Shown in pieces: positions 8,709 through 17,470 of a stretch of 61,310 nucleotides of DNA. Below the pieces are notes generated by a model. That model was not told the origin of the DNA. It worked only from the letters and a program-made list of their open reading frames with translations, and did not search any database. Every line of letters begins with the position of its first letter. Within the stretch, counting starts at the first letter, position 1. The translations under genes and the position numbers were made by a program. This DNA comes from Caldilineaceae bacterium SB0662_bin_25 (lineage in GTDB: Bacteria; Chloroflexota; Anaerolineae; Caldilineales; Caldilineaceae), in assembly GCA_009840225.1 (NCBI GenBank), contig VXOE01000015.1, forward strand, positions 1 to 61,310, in the 5' to 3' direction.

Positions 8709-11378
8709 ATGCAGACCGAACCGTCACACTGGCCCTCTCTGACCCGCTACAAAGGGCCATACCTGCAAGAGATCGCCTTTCCATTGGGCGGCATCGGCAC
8801 GGGGAGTTTCTGCCTGGGCGGCCGCGCCGATTTTCGCGATTTTGAACTCTTCAATTGTTCCGACAAGGGCTGCAATCCGCCATACACGTTTTTCGCGATG
8901 CGCGCCCAGCGGCGTGGGGAACCTGCCGTAACGCGCATTTTGGAGGGCGCACTCAAGCCACCATTCCGCGGCGGCGGATTCGGTGCCGGCGTCCCGCTGG
9001 CTGGTCTGCCGCGCATGAGCGATATTGCGCTTGACGCCTGCTATCCTTTCGCGCGCTATACCCTCAGCGATCCGGACGTTCCGCTCACGGTTCATTTGGA
9101 AGCCTTCAATCCCCTGATTCCGCTGGACATCGATCGTTCCGGCCTACCCGTCGCCATACTTCGCTATGTGCTCGTGAATCCGACCGGCCAGCCGGTTCAG
9201 GCGTCGGTGGCCGGCAGCCTCTATAACTTTATCGGCTACGATTCGAGCGGGCGCCGGGGCCAGTGGAGCAGCAAGCCGGCGGAGCCGGGGCAGCTGCACG
9301 GCGGAAACGTCAACGAACTACGCCGAGCAACGACGAACGGGCTGTCGCTGCCGGGACTGCTCATGCGCTCGCAACGTGTTGCGCCGCGCACGCCCCAGGA
9401 CGGTACAATGGCCCTGGTTGCCCTTGGCGGAAAGGCGACATGGAGGCGAAGCTGGGGTTCAAGGCATTGGAACCGGCACATCCTCAACTTCTGGGAAGAC
9501 TTTTCTGAAGACGGCTGCCTCGACGACCCGGCGGACGCCCCTCCCAGCCCGGAGGGTGAGGGTCAGATTGGGTCGCTTTCTGTCGGAGCGACCGTGCCTC
9601 CCCAGGGCAGCGTTGCACTCACTTTTCTTATCTCCTGGCACTTTCCCCACCGTACCGCGGCTGGGTGCGGTTGGGATACGCTCGACGTGGAAGGCGGCTG
9701 GGTAGGCAACTACTACGCATCACAGTACGCCGACGCCTGGGACGCGGCCATTCAGATCGCTCCGCAGCTCGACGCGCTTGAAGCGGAATCTTTGTCCTTT
9801 GCTCGCGCCCTGGTCGCTTCCAGTCTACCGCAGGCTGTGAAAGAGGCTGCGCTGAACAACCTCTCGACCCTGCGCAGCCAGACCTGCTTCCGGACTGCTG
9901 ACGGCCGCTTCTTCGCATTTGAAGGCACCGAGGACGACCGGGGCAGCTGCTTCGGCTCATGCACCCACGTGTGGAACTATGAACAGGCTACGGCGCAGGT
10001 CTTTCCGGAGCTGGCCCGTTCCATGCGCGACTCGGAACTGGAGGAGGGGACACTGCCCAGCGGCATGAACTGTTTCCGTCTGCATCTTCCTTTGGGCGAC
10101 GAGCCGTGGAGGTTTGCCGCCGCCGATGGTCAGATGGGCGTAGTGATGAAGTGTTACCGCGAGTGGCAGCTATCCGGTGACGGTGCGTGGCTCGAACGGC
10201 AGTGGCCCACCATCCGCTCGCTCGTCAGCTATGCGTGGCTGCCGGGCGGGTGGGACGCCGACCAAGACGGCGTCATGGAAGGGGTGCAGCATAACACCTA
10301 TGACGTCGAGTTTTTCGGTCCCAACCCGCTTTGCGGCATCTGGTACCTGGGCGCGCTGCGGGCGGCCGGGGCGATGGCGGACGCAGTGGGCGACGAAGAG
10401 TTTTCTGAGAAGTGTCGCGGGCTCTTTCGACAGGGGTCTGCATGGATCGATGCCAATCTCTTCAACGGTGAGTTTTACATCCAACATGTCAGGACGCCGG
10501 CCAGCCTAGAGGATACGCTGCCCGAACTGCGCGCCGGTATGGGAGAGACGAATCTGGCCGATCCCGATTTTCAGATGGGCAACGGCTGTTTGGTCGACCA
10601 GTTGGTAGGGCAATTCATGGCGCACGTGACAGGGCTCGGTCATTTGCTGTCGCCGGACAACATCAGGACCGCGTTGCTCTCCTTGTACCGTTACAATTTT
10701 CGCCGCGATCTCAGAGGCCACTGGAACAACATGCGGACCTATGCCCTGGGCGATGAGGGGGGGCTCCTCATGGCGAGCTGGCCCGGCGGTGACAAGCCGT
10801 GCGTTCCCTTCCCTTACTGGGGTGAGGTCATGACGGGCTTCGAGTACCAGGCCGCCGTACAAATGATTTACGAAGGGATGATCGACGAGGGTCTGGAGAT
10901 CATCAGCGCGGTCCGGCGGCGCTTTGACGGGCAACGGCGCAATCCGTGGAACGAGCACGAGGCAGGACATCACTACGTGCGCGCCATGGCGAGCTGGGCG
11001 GCGATCCCGGCGTTGAGCGGCATGCGTTACTCGGCGGTTTCGGAGCGGCTCGAATTGGCGCCGCGGTGGCGGTCGGATGCTTTTCAGTGCATTTGGACAG
11101 CGGGCTCAGGCTGGGGCAGAGTTTTTCAGAGCGTTGGCGTGGGTGAACAGAACGTTTGCTGGGAAGTATTGGGCGGGGAGTTGACCGTGCGGGAGATGGT
11201 ATTCGCGCCGCCGTTGGGCACAGAGGTTGAGGGTGTCAAAGTTGAGATTGGGAGTCAAGCTGTCGCGGCCACTTTCACGCAAGAGGCCAGCCGGATAACT
11301 GTCACTCTGCCGCGAGCCATTCAGGCTACTGTCAAACGGGACCTGAGTATCTGCATAAGGCATGGGCAGTTGACATGA
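8709..11378 (+). CDS. GH116 family glycosidase (beta-glucosidase/GBA2-like)
   Basis: An 889-residue protein matching the GH116 (former DUF608) layout: an N-terminal beta-sandwich beginning IAFPLGGIGTGSFCLGGRAD and a C-terminal (alpha/alpha)6 domain. The likely acid/base is Asp532 in HNTYDVEFFGPNP, aligning with the human GBA2 QTYD site. The likely nucleophile is Glu405 in FFAFEGTED; this second assignment is less sure. Family members cleave beta-glucosides or beta-xylosides and, in GBA2, glucosylceramide. No signal peptide is present. TTG at 8697 would overlap the previous gene by four bases, and ATG at 8709 is the better start. It closes the operon and would hydrolyse imported glycosides. 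Confidence 0.92.
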   Translation: MQTEPSHWPSLTRYKGPYLQEIAFPLGGIGTGSFCLGGRADFRDFELFNCSDKGCNPPYTFFAMRAQRRGEPAVTRILEGALKPPFRGGGFGAGVPLAGLPRMSDIALDACYPFARYTLSDPDVPLTVHLEAFNPLIPLDIDRSGLPVAILRYVLVNPTGQPVQASVAGSLYNFIGYDSSGRRGQWSSKPAEPGQLHGGNVNELRRATTNGLSLPGLLMRSQRVAPRTPQDGTMALVALGGKATWRRSWGSRHWNRHILNFWEDFSEDGCLDDPADAPPSPEGEGQIGSLSVGATVPPQGSVALTFLISWHFPHRTAAGCGWDTLDVEGGWVGNYYASQYADAWDAAIQIAPQLDALEAESLSFARALVASSLPQAVKEAALNNLSTLRSQTCFRTADGRFFAFEGTEDDRGSCFGSCTHVWNYEQATAQVFPELARSMRDSELEEGTLPSGMNCFRLHLPLGDEPWRFAAADGQMGVVMKCYREWQLSGDGAWLERQWPTIRSLVSYAWLPGGWDADQDGVMEGVQHNTYDVEFFGPNPLCGIWYLGALRAAGAMADAVGDEEFSEKCRGLFRQGSAWIDANLFNGEFYIQHVRTPASLEDTLPELRAGMGETNLADPDFQMGNGCLVDQLVGQFMAHVTGLGHLLSPDNIRTALLSLYRYNFRRDLRGHWNNMRTYALGDEGGLLMASWPGGDKPCVPFPYWGEVMTGFEYQAAVQMIYEGMIDEGLEIISAVRRRFDGQRRNPWNEHEAGHHYVRAMASWAAIPALSGMRYSAVSERLELAPRWRSDAFQCIWTAGSGWGRVFQSVGVGEQNVCWEVLGGELTVREMVFAPPLGTEVEGVKVEIGSQAVAATFTQEASRITVTLPRAIQATVKRDLSICIRHGQLT

Positions 11379-11558
11379 GCCGCTTTTGCGCCCGCTAACG
11401 ATCTCCGTTCAGGCAGTAGAAAGAGTTCTTAAGGTGTCAAGCGACCTGCTACCAGACCAGTGAAATCCTAATCTCTTTCTCTGCATCCGGTCTCTGTTTT
11501 GAACCAAGCCGATCCAACTAAAGCGTGCTCTCCGCAGAGAACTGATGGATGGTGGGGC

Positions 11559-12938
11559 CTAAGCCATCCACGGTGTCGACTTGTCCCACGCTGTGAGTAA
11601 GTCATCCAGCTCTGCCTCGGTCAGGGCCTGTGCTCCTGTTCCGGCGAGGTTTTTCAACTCATGTGGATCGTTTCGCAGGTCGAAGAAAGAGGAAGGCCCG
11701 CCCTCGTCGCTCCCTCCACTCGCGGAAACTCGCCTCCCCAGAAGGTGAGTGGGTGTTCTGACGCCAATCTCGCCGCCGCTGGTCTCGATGAATCCCCAGT
11801 TTTCGTCCAGTTGCTGGCGTTCCCCTGTCAAAATCGGAGAGAGATTCCGTCCCTGTACGTGCTCAGGTACGTGGCACCGGCTAGCGGACAGGACGGTTGG
11901 CATGATGTCGATGAGTTGGGCTACCTGCGAGACGTTGACTCCTGATTCCCAGAGCCAGGGCGCGTGGAAGATCATGGGGATGCGGATCGACTCTTCGATC
12001 AGGAGGCCCTTGTTGAACCTGTGATGGCTGCCCAGGTTGTCGCCGTGATCGGAGGTGAAGACGACAATGGTGTCGTCGAGCAGGCCGTTTTCACGCAGGC
12101 TTTCCATCATGCGTCCTATCATGTCGTCGACCCAGGTGGTTAGGCCGTAGTAGAGGGCAGTGAGGGTGCGCAGATCGAAGCCCGCGGGAAGGTCCAGCGT
12201 ATAGGGAAGCTTCTGCGAGTAGTAGAGGAAGTCCCAGAGGTAGACTTTGAACCAGTGTTCGTCATAGGCCATCTCGCCGTCCACGAACACGTTGGGCCTG
12301 AGGGGCATGTCATTGGGGTCGTACATAGTGAGGTATTTTTCGGGGGCGTCGGCCAGGGGCATGTGGGGGGGCGAGATGCTGTAGTAGAGCAAGAAGGGGT
12401 TGTCGCGGCCGGCTGCAAGGTAGGAGAGGACGTTCTCGATTTCGTAGTCGACGCTGAAACCGTCAACGAGGCGGGGAGGCCCGCCGTTTTCGACGAAATC
12501 CTGTCCGGTGTGGCGATGGTTGACTCTGGGGTGGAGGGTGTAGTCGAAGCCCACGATTTCGGGGGCGGGGTGAATGTGCCATTTGCCTATCAGGGCGGTG
12601 TCGTAGCCTGCGTCTTTGAACTGTTCGGCGATAGTAGAGTCTGGCAGGTGGACGCGGTCCTGGAGGGGCCATGAGGCGACGATGGGTCTGCCGTGCTCGT
12701 CGGGCACTGAGGCGTTGCCGAGGGCGCCCATGCATGTGCGGGCGTACTGGCCTGAGATGAGGGAAGAGCGGGCGGGCATACAGACTGGATCGGTGGAGAC
12801 GGCGTGCTCGAAGCGGACCCCGTTGCGTGCGAGGCGGTCGATATTGGGTGTGCGGATTACCGGGTTGCCGTAGCATCCTACTTCGAACGCACGCAGTTGG
12901 TCGCAGATGCAGATGATTACGTTGGGTTTGTTATTCAT
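11559..12938 (-). CDS. Type I sulfatase (formylglycine-dependent)
   Basis: A 459-residue alkaline-phosphatase-superfamily hydrolase. The sulfatase signature CMPARSS starts at Cys53, the residue matured to formylglycine (C-x-P/A-x-R). Metal-site motifs are near residues 11-15 (ICDQL) and in FTSDHGDNLGSHH around residue 300. Substrates of this group are sulfated sugars, polysaccharides or glycolipids. No clear signal peptide is seen, so export is not supported. It converges with the GH116 gene across 180 bp of gene-free DNA. No anaerobic maturase or FGE gene is adjacent. It may desulfate glycans handled by the neighbouring hydrolases. Confidence 0.93.
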   Translation of the reverse strand: MNNKPNVIICICDQLRAFEVGCYGNPVIRTPNIDRLARNGVRFEHAVSTDPVCMPARSSLISGQYARTCMGALGNASVPDEHGRPIVASWPLQDRVHLPDSTIAEQFKDAGYDTALIGKWHIHPAPEIVGFDYTLHPRVNHRHTGQDFVENGGPPRLVDGFSVDYEIENVLSYLAAGRDNPFLLYYSISPPHMPLADAPEKYLTMYDPNDMPLRPNVFVDGEMAYDEHWFKVYLWDFLYYSQKLPYTLDLPAGFDLRTLTALYYGLTTWVDDMIGRMMESLRENGLLDDTIVVFTSDHGDNLGSHHRFNKGLLIEESIRIPMIFHAPWLWESGVNVSQVAQLIDIMPTVLSASRCHVPEHVQGRNLSPILTGERQQLDENWGFIETSGGEIGVRTPTHLLGRRVSASGGSDEGGPSSFFDLRNDPHELKNLAGTGAQALTEAELDDLLTAWDKSTPWMA

Positions 12939-12977
12939 GTTGGGAGAGTTGGAGTGGGTTGGGTTGATGGAGGTTAT

Positions 12978-13012
12978 GTTTGACTACACGAAATCCTAGC
13001 TTGTAATCAAAC
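12978..13012. promoter_or_regulatory. Imperfect inverted repeat upstream of the sulfatase
   Basis: GTTTGACTAC (12978-12987) and GTAATCAAAC (13003-13012) pair in 9 of 10 positions across a 15-bp spacer. It lies 40-75 bp upstream of the sulfatase start and downstream of the deacetylase gene on the same strand. It could be an operator or the stem of a weak terminator; no T-run is present. Confidence 0.3.
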
Positions 13013-13157
13013 AGATGTGATCCTCCGTTAATCTGAGGAACCAGTGACCTTCTCCGACAGCCTTCGTCGTATGCACTGCTTGCAGGTAGTGGCTTTCCAG
13101 CTACCCTCGAGATTACTCCATTGCACATCAAAGAGTCAGGGGCGTCCAGCCAGCGTT

Positions 13158-15548
13158 CTATTGGGATGGCGAATTTGGCTGGTTGATGTAGACGTTTTGC
13201 GCGTGCAGCGTCTGCGGTTCGAACAGTTTGGTGACGGTGACCATGTGGATTCCACGGCTTTTCAGGGCGGTGATTATTGCGGGTACCGCGTCGACTGTGG
13301 ACTTGTGAATGTCATGAGAGAGGATGATCGCCCCTGCGGGCGCATCGACAATTCTGGCAGCCACAGTTGCAGCGTCGCGGTCCTTCCAGTCGAGCGGGTC
13401 GACGCTCCAGAAGATGACGGGCAGGCCGGAGGCTGCCAGCACATTGTCGTTGTAGGCGCCGTAAGGAGGGCGCATGAACGGCGTCGATTCACCGATGATT
13501 TGGGCGATGAGATTGTCTGTCAGTTGTAACTGTTCACGAATCTGGTCATCTGACATCCGGGTCAGGTTGGGGTGGTCCCAGGTGTGGTTTCCTATCTGAT
13601 GACCCTCCCGGAACATGCGTTGAACGGTTTCAGATTGGATGCGGACCTGTGTTCCGAGGACGAAAAAGGTTGCCTTAACATTGTGCTCCTTGAGTGTGTC
13701 CAAAAGACCTTCCGTGTAGAACGAGGGGCCGTCATCGAATGTGAGAGCCACGCAGGCGACCTCGTTGCAGTTGATGTCATCCTGGGCGGTAGACTCAGCC
13801 TGAACAGATCTTCCTAAATTCAACAATGATAGCCCTGAAAAGTTTTGCAAGGCTGCAGCTTGGTAAATGGTCCAACGAGCTGGCGTGGACAGGGTAGAGC
13901 GTGCCGAGCGACCAACGGTTTGGGCAATCCTGGACTGTTGTGAAGTCGTGCCGTTCTTTATGCCCAGGAGATCGCGAACCTCCGGTTTGAGCAGGTCTGC
14001 AATCGCGGGTTCCGGCAGTTCCAGCTCCACCACGCCGTCTACACCCGAGGCGACCTGATACTTGTCAAATCTGACCAGGAAAGTACCGTTGTCCCGGAAC
14101 ACGATAAAGTCAAAGTTTTCGGTGGTCGGCTCTGTGCCTGTTTCGAACATCCACTTTTCGCTCTCGAAGAGAGCCTCTTTGCGGTCGTCGTCGGCCTCGG
14201 GCTCGCGTTCGGCGATCTGGCGGCGGAGGCGTTCTGCCAGCGCTTCCCGTGTCAGATCGGAGAGGCGCTGCAGGTAGCTGTCATCGACGAAGAGGTCAGG
14301 GATGGTGATCTCGTTGCCCTGGTGAAGTTCGAATGTGTAGCTGGATACGAGTGTGTTTCCAGAGCCACCGGTATTGATTGACCGGGTCAGCGCAAGGAAC
14401 ATCACCTTTTTGTTGGCAACCGACGCTTCATGGTCCTGGCGGTAATGGGTTACAAAGGAGGCCGCCTCCCTGCCGGTTTCTTTTTTGTGGTCCTGGAAGG
14501 CTTTTTCTATCTCGGCAGCCGTTTCATGGAACTCGTCAATGAAGTGCTGCGTAATCTCTTCAATGCGCTTGTTGATGGACTGCTTGTCAGTAACGGGATA
14601 AGAGACAAAGAGTGTTGACCGGCCGTCGTTTTCAGCCAGTTCGCTTTCTGCAACGCCGGCGACCGTCTCTCCAGGAGCGCCCGTCTCGTCCTCCAATCCC
14701 AGAAGTTCCCGGATTTCCGGCTTCAAAAGATCGGCGAAGGCTGCCATGGGCAATGCTACTTCAACAACGCCCTCTACGCCTGCGGCAACCTGGTACTTGT
14801 CGAACCTGACCAAAATCGTCCCGTCCCCGGGAAGGAAAATGTTATCGAAGTTTTCAACTGTTGGCGCGGTACCGCTCTCCACCCATTCAGGGTCGCTTGC
14901 CAACTCTTCTTTGCTTATGCGCTCAGCCAGCGCCTCTCTGGACAGAGTCGAGAGTCGCACTAGGTAGTTGTCATCCACAAAGAGATCGGCGATTGTCAAC
15001 TCGGCGCCAGTTCGGCGGTCGAATATGTAGCCGACGACAAAGGAGTTGCCGGTCCCGCCCGTGTGAATCGATCGTACAATGTCGAAGAAGATCAGGTTTT
15101 CGTTAGCGATTGATACGTCGAAGTGTTGTCGGTAGTGCGTGATAAAGGTGGCGGCCTCTTTTCCTGTCTCTTCTTTGTACTTCTGATAGCTCGCTTCAGT
15201 CTCGGTTGCCATCGCACGCCACTCATCGATGAATTCCTGCGTTATTGCTTCCATGCGAGCGTTGATCGCATCCTGTTCGGTTAGGGGATAGGATACGCGC
15301 AGCAGGGAACGGCCTTCGTGTTCTTTCTCTTCGATTGCGTGAACCCAGACATTTTCATATTTGGTGGCGTCGAAGGATGAGGAATGGACGGGGGCTGTCT
15401 CGGTTTCAGGTTCAGTGGTGGTGGCCTCGGGCGCGGTTGTAGTCGGAGCTTCGCTCTCTACTTCCGGCATATTGCCTGGGAGGCAGGCAGCCAGCACCGC
15501 AAAAGAAATGAGAATTGATACTGAGAGCACTACGTGGGGGTATTTCAT
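13158..15548 (-). CDS. Lipoprotein polysaccharide deacetylase with duplicated DUF3298/PdaC-like domain
   Basis: A 796-residue secreted lipoprotein. The start is ATG at 15548 with AAGGAGGAG just upstream, giving a signal ending in LAAC near residue 22 and a Thr/Glu/Pro-rich linker. Two homologous domains of about 230 residues follow (about 65-300 and 310-540); each ends with VRFDKYQVAxGVxGVVE and then LLKPE(I/V)R(E/D)LLG. The C-terminal NodB domain (about 600-790) has TFDDGP, HTWDHP, RPPYG and LSHDIH, the metal and catalytic motifs of carbohydrate esterase family 4. It should remove acetyl groups from peptidoglycan or another surface polysaccharide. The tandem N-terminal domain is unusual and may bind the wall. 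Confidence 0.92.
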   Translation of the reverse strand: MKYPHVVLSVSILISFAVLAACLPGNMPEVESEAPTTTAPEATTTEPETETAPVHSSSFDATKYENVWVHAIEEKEHEGRSLLRVSYPLTEQDAINARMEAITQEFIDEWRAMATETEASYQKYKEETGKEAATFITHYRQHFDVSIANENLIFFDIVRSIHTGGTGNSFVVGYIFDRRTGAELTIADLFVDDNYLVRLSTLSREALAERISKEELASDPEWVESGTAPTVENFDNIFLPGDGTILVRFDKYQVAAGVEGVVEVALPMAAFADLLKPEIRELLGLEDETGAPGETVAGVAESELAENDGRSTLFVSYPVTDKQSINKRIEEITQHFIDEFHETAAEIEKAFQDHKKETGREAASFVTHYRQDHEASVANKKVMFLALTRSINTGGSGNTLVSSYTFELHQGNEITIPDLFVDDSYLQRLSDLTREALAERLRRQIAEREPEADDDRKEALFESEKWMFETGTEPTTENFDFIVFRDNGTFLVRFDKYQVASGVDGVVELELPEPAIADLLKPEVRDLLGIKNGTTSQQSRIAQTVGRSARSTLSTPARWTIYQAAALQNFSGLSLLNLGRSVQAESTAQDDINCNEVACVALTFDDGPSFYTEGLLDTLKEHNVKATFFVLGTQVRIQSETVQRMFREGHQIGNHTWDHPNLTRMSDDQIREQLQLTDNLIAQIIGESTPFMRPPYGAYNDNVLAASGLPVIFWSVDPLDWKDRDAATVAARIVDAPAGAIILSHDIHKSTVDAVPAIITALKSRGIHMVTVTKLFEPQTLHAQNVYINQPNSPSQ

Positions 15549-16021
15549 CTTGGCTCCTCCTTCCGGGGACCAAAGGACTTCAAGATTGAGGGGGGATAAT
15601 TTCAGTTGAAGAGGCGGCTTTCGATCATTCCCCAACTATAACACATAGAATGTCGAAGGCGATTCACGAAAATCGGATCCCTTTGCCGCAGTGGAAAGCC
15701 GAAAGGAGGGCTACGAAGGATGTGCTTAGCGTTTTCAGTTTCCGGGTGCTTTGAGACCGTCGCGCATTGCGTGTCTCGATCCGTCTTCTGGGTCGCTGTC
15801 ATCGCACGGAAGTCGTAAAGTACGCCGTCCGATTCTCTGTCGTGACTTGGCCGAATCTTTCAACTGTGCCAAGCTAATGGTCAGTCCTGGCTGAAACAGG
15901 AGTATTCAAGTCTTGACCAAACCAGTTCGCAGACATGAAGGCAGGAAGAAGAGTTCTCGCAACATTTTCATCATGTCGAGAGAGAGGCCGACCAATTGCA
16001 GACAAGTGAGGCAAAGCCAAT
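15549..16021. other. Gene-free stretch between deacetylase and RhaM
   Basis: Divergent intergenic region of 473 bp. It holds the strong ribosome site of the deacetylase gene at its left edge. I see no convincing coding frame, RNA gene, palindrome or consensus promoter in the rest. Confidence 0.5.
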
Positions 16022-16336
16022 ATGATTCGCAAAGCGTTTGTCATGTCAGTGAATCCCGATCAGCATAAAGAGTACGAAGACCGCCATACGCCAATTTGGC
16101 CTGAATTGGAGGCGGTGCTCAAAGCGCACGGTGTCAGTAACTATTCGATCTTCCTGCATGCCGCGACCAATCAGTTGTTTGCGTATGCGGAGATAGAGAG
16201 CGAAGAGAAGTGGGCCAGCATCGCTGACGAGGAAGTCTGCCAGAAATGGTGGCGGTATATGGGAGACATTATGCCGTCGAATCCCGATAGCAGCCCGGTT
16301 TCGATTGATTTGAGGGAGGTCTTTCATATCGATTGA
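16022..16336 (+). CDS. rhaM: L-rhamnose mutarotase
   Basis: A 104-residue protein matching the RhaM/RhaU family in length and motifs: [20 protein letters not shown] at the N-terminus (catalytic His in the EDRH region), [18 protein letters not shown] in the middle, and the C-terminal WWRYMGDIM motif. It interconverts alpha and beta L-rhamnopyranose and acts in the cytoplasm. No rhamnose isomerase, kinase or aldolase of the phosphorylative pathway is adjacent. An HpcH/HpaI aldolase 3.8 kb away could fit the non-phosphorylative route, but this is only a suggestion. It is transcribed alone and meets a convergent gene 300 bp downstream. Confidence 0.93.
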   Translation: MIRKAFVMSVNPDQHKEYEDRHTPIWPELEAVLKAHGVSNYSIFLHAATNQLFAYAEIESEEKWASIADEEVCQKWWRYMGDIMPSNPDSSPVSIDLREVFHID

Positions 16337-16636
16337 GCGGTCCACCATTTGACACCGGAGCGGGAGGTCAAGTGCCGAAGCGGCGTGACCGGGCGCGTCG
16401 AAGTCGACCCCGGGAGCTTGCGGATGGACGATTCCTCCAGGCCAGCACATTTCTTCCTGCTGCGCTATACTCACTTCTCTGATCAGTTGTCGAACCCTTG
16501 CCAGATCACTCGCCGCGCGAGGCCGGTGCGCGGGTTAAGCGGCTCTGAGCCAGGTTGGGGCCTGATCCAAGTTCCAAGTCAATGGTCAGGTGCATGGAGG
16601 AGTTCCTCCTCCAAATTGGCTGGCGTATGGCAGGAC
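16337..16636. other. Gene-free stretch between convergent rhaM and PhyH genes
   Basis: About 300 bp downstream of two convergent genes. Only short frames without ribosome sites are visible. The plus-strand terminator-like hairpin lies just to its right, inside the 3' end of the PhyH gene. Confidence 0.5.
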
Positions 16637-17389
16637 CTACTGCTCTTCGTCGACCGGGAGCCTCTGTAAGAGGTTTTTTTCCCGGTCGGACAGTGTTTCC
16701 AGATAGGAACGGGCAATGGCGGTTCTGTCACGCCGGTGGCGATGGTACCACGGGCGCAAAAGAGTGAATCCGGCTTGAACGCGCGGCGTGTCCGTCAGGT
16801 TGGGGGAGCCGCGGTGCAGGCATCTTGGATCGCGGACCATTACGTCTCCTACATTCATCAGCAGCGATTTCAGGGAGAAGTCGCCCGCGTCAATTCGGGC
16901 CAGCGCTTCGGATTTCGGGAGTAGATGCGTCCCTGCGGCTATCTGAAACGGGCCGTTTTCAGTTGTCACATCAACGAAGGGCCAGTTCACCACCAGAATG
17001 TGCGGAGGCAGGATAAGGTCCGGCCGTTCCGGGAACAGTTCCGGCAGGTCTGCGTGGACTTCCTGGTGGACGGAACCTTTGAAGGGCGTGTCGGAGGCAA
17101 AGCCGTCGATAATCACCTGCTCACCAAGGATGCCTTTTGCGATGGCGAGAATGGTGTCGTCATTGAAGAAGGCTGAATTGTAGAGAGGAGGCCGAAACGG
17201 TAAGGGAATGTAGTGGCGGTTGGGCCCCCGGTTTGGGTTGTCAGCGTGCTCTGCCAGGTGGGCGTCGGCGATGGGGCGCCAGGCCGCGTGACAGGCCCTG
17301 ATGGCGTCGACAGGGAAGTGATCCCGTAGAATGCAGTAGCCGTCCTCCCGGATCTGGCGAACGCACTCTTGAATGTCAATTGTAGTCAT
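16637..17389 (-). CDS. Phytanoyl-CoA dioxygenase (PhyH) family protein
   Basis: A 250-residue Fe(II)/2-oxoglutarate-dependent oxygenase. The iron motif HxD is seen in QEVHADLPEL, with the distal His probably in CLHRGSPNLTDTPR, followed by the Arg that binds 2-oxoglutarate. FQIAAGTHLLPKSEA matches the family G-(T/S)-H segment. Start choice: ATG at 17389 rather than TTG at 17413; a run of six Gs upstream may serve as a weak ribosome site. Substrates in this family vary widely (fatty acyl-CoAs, amino acids, secondary metabolites). It is followed by no same-strand gene and its 3' end overlaps the rhaM terminator. Confidence 0.88.
   Translation of the reverse strand: MTTIDIQECVRQIREDGYCILRDHFPVDAIRACHAAWRPIADAHLAEHADNPNRGPNRHYIPLPFRPPLYNSAFFNDDTILAIAKGILGEQVIIDGFASDTPFKGSVHQEVHADLPELFPERPDLILPPHILVVNWPFVDVTTENGPFQIAAGTHLLPKSEALARIDAGDFSLKSLLMNVGDVMVRDPRCLHRGSPNLTDTPRVQAGFTLLRPWYHRHRRDRTAIARSYLETLSDREKNLLQRLPVDEEQ
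16652..16687 (+). terminator. Rho-independent-like terminator for rhaM
   Basis: CCTCT-GTA-AGAGG (16661-16673) is followed directly by seven T residues (16674-16680) on the plus strand. An outer pair GACCGGGA (16652-16659) and TCCCGGTC (16680-16687) encloses it. It overlaps the last codons of the convergent phytanoyl-CoA dioxygenase gene. The inner stem is short, so strength is uncertain. Confidence 0.5.
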
Positions 17390-17470
17390 TTTGCCCCCCG
17401 TGATTGAAGTCAACTTCTGGGTTCGTCGAAAGGGTGTCCGAATCGCGCCGGCCCGGGCGTGACGCTAAAC

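Noticed and set aside
8724-9095. Minus-strand frame opposite the GH116 gene
   Set aside because: Antisense to conserved GH116 sequence, basic composition typical of a shadow.
13044-13529. Plus-strand frame opposite the deacetylase
   Set aside because: It lies antisense to the NodB domain, whose motifs are unmistakable on the minus strand.
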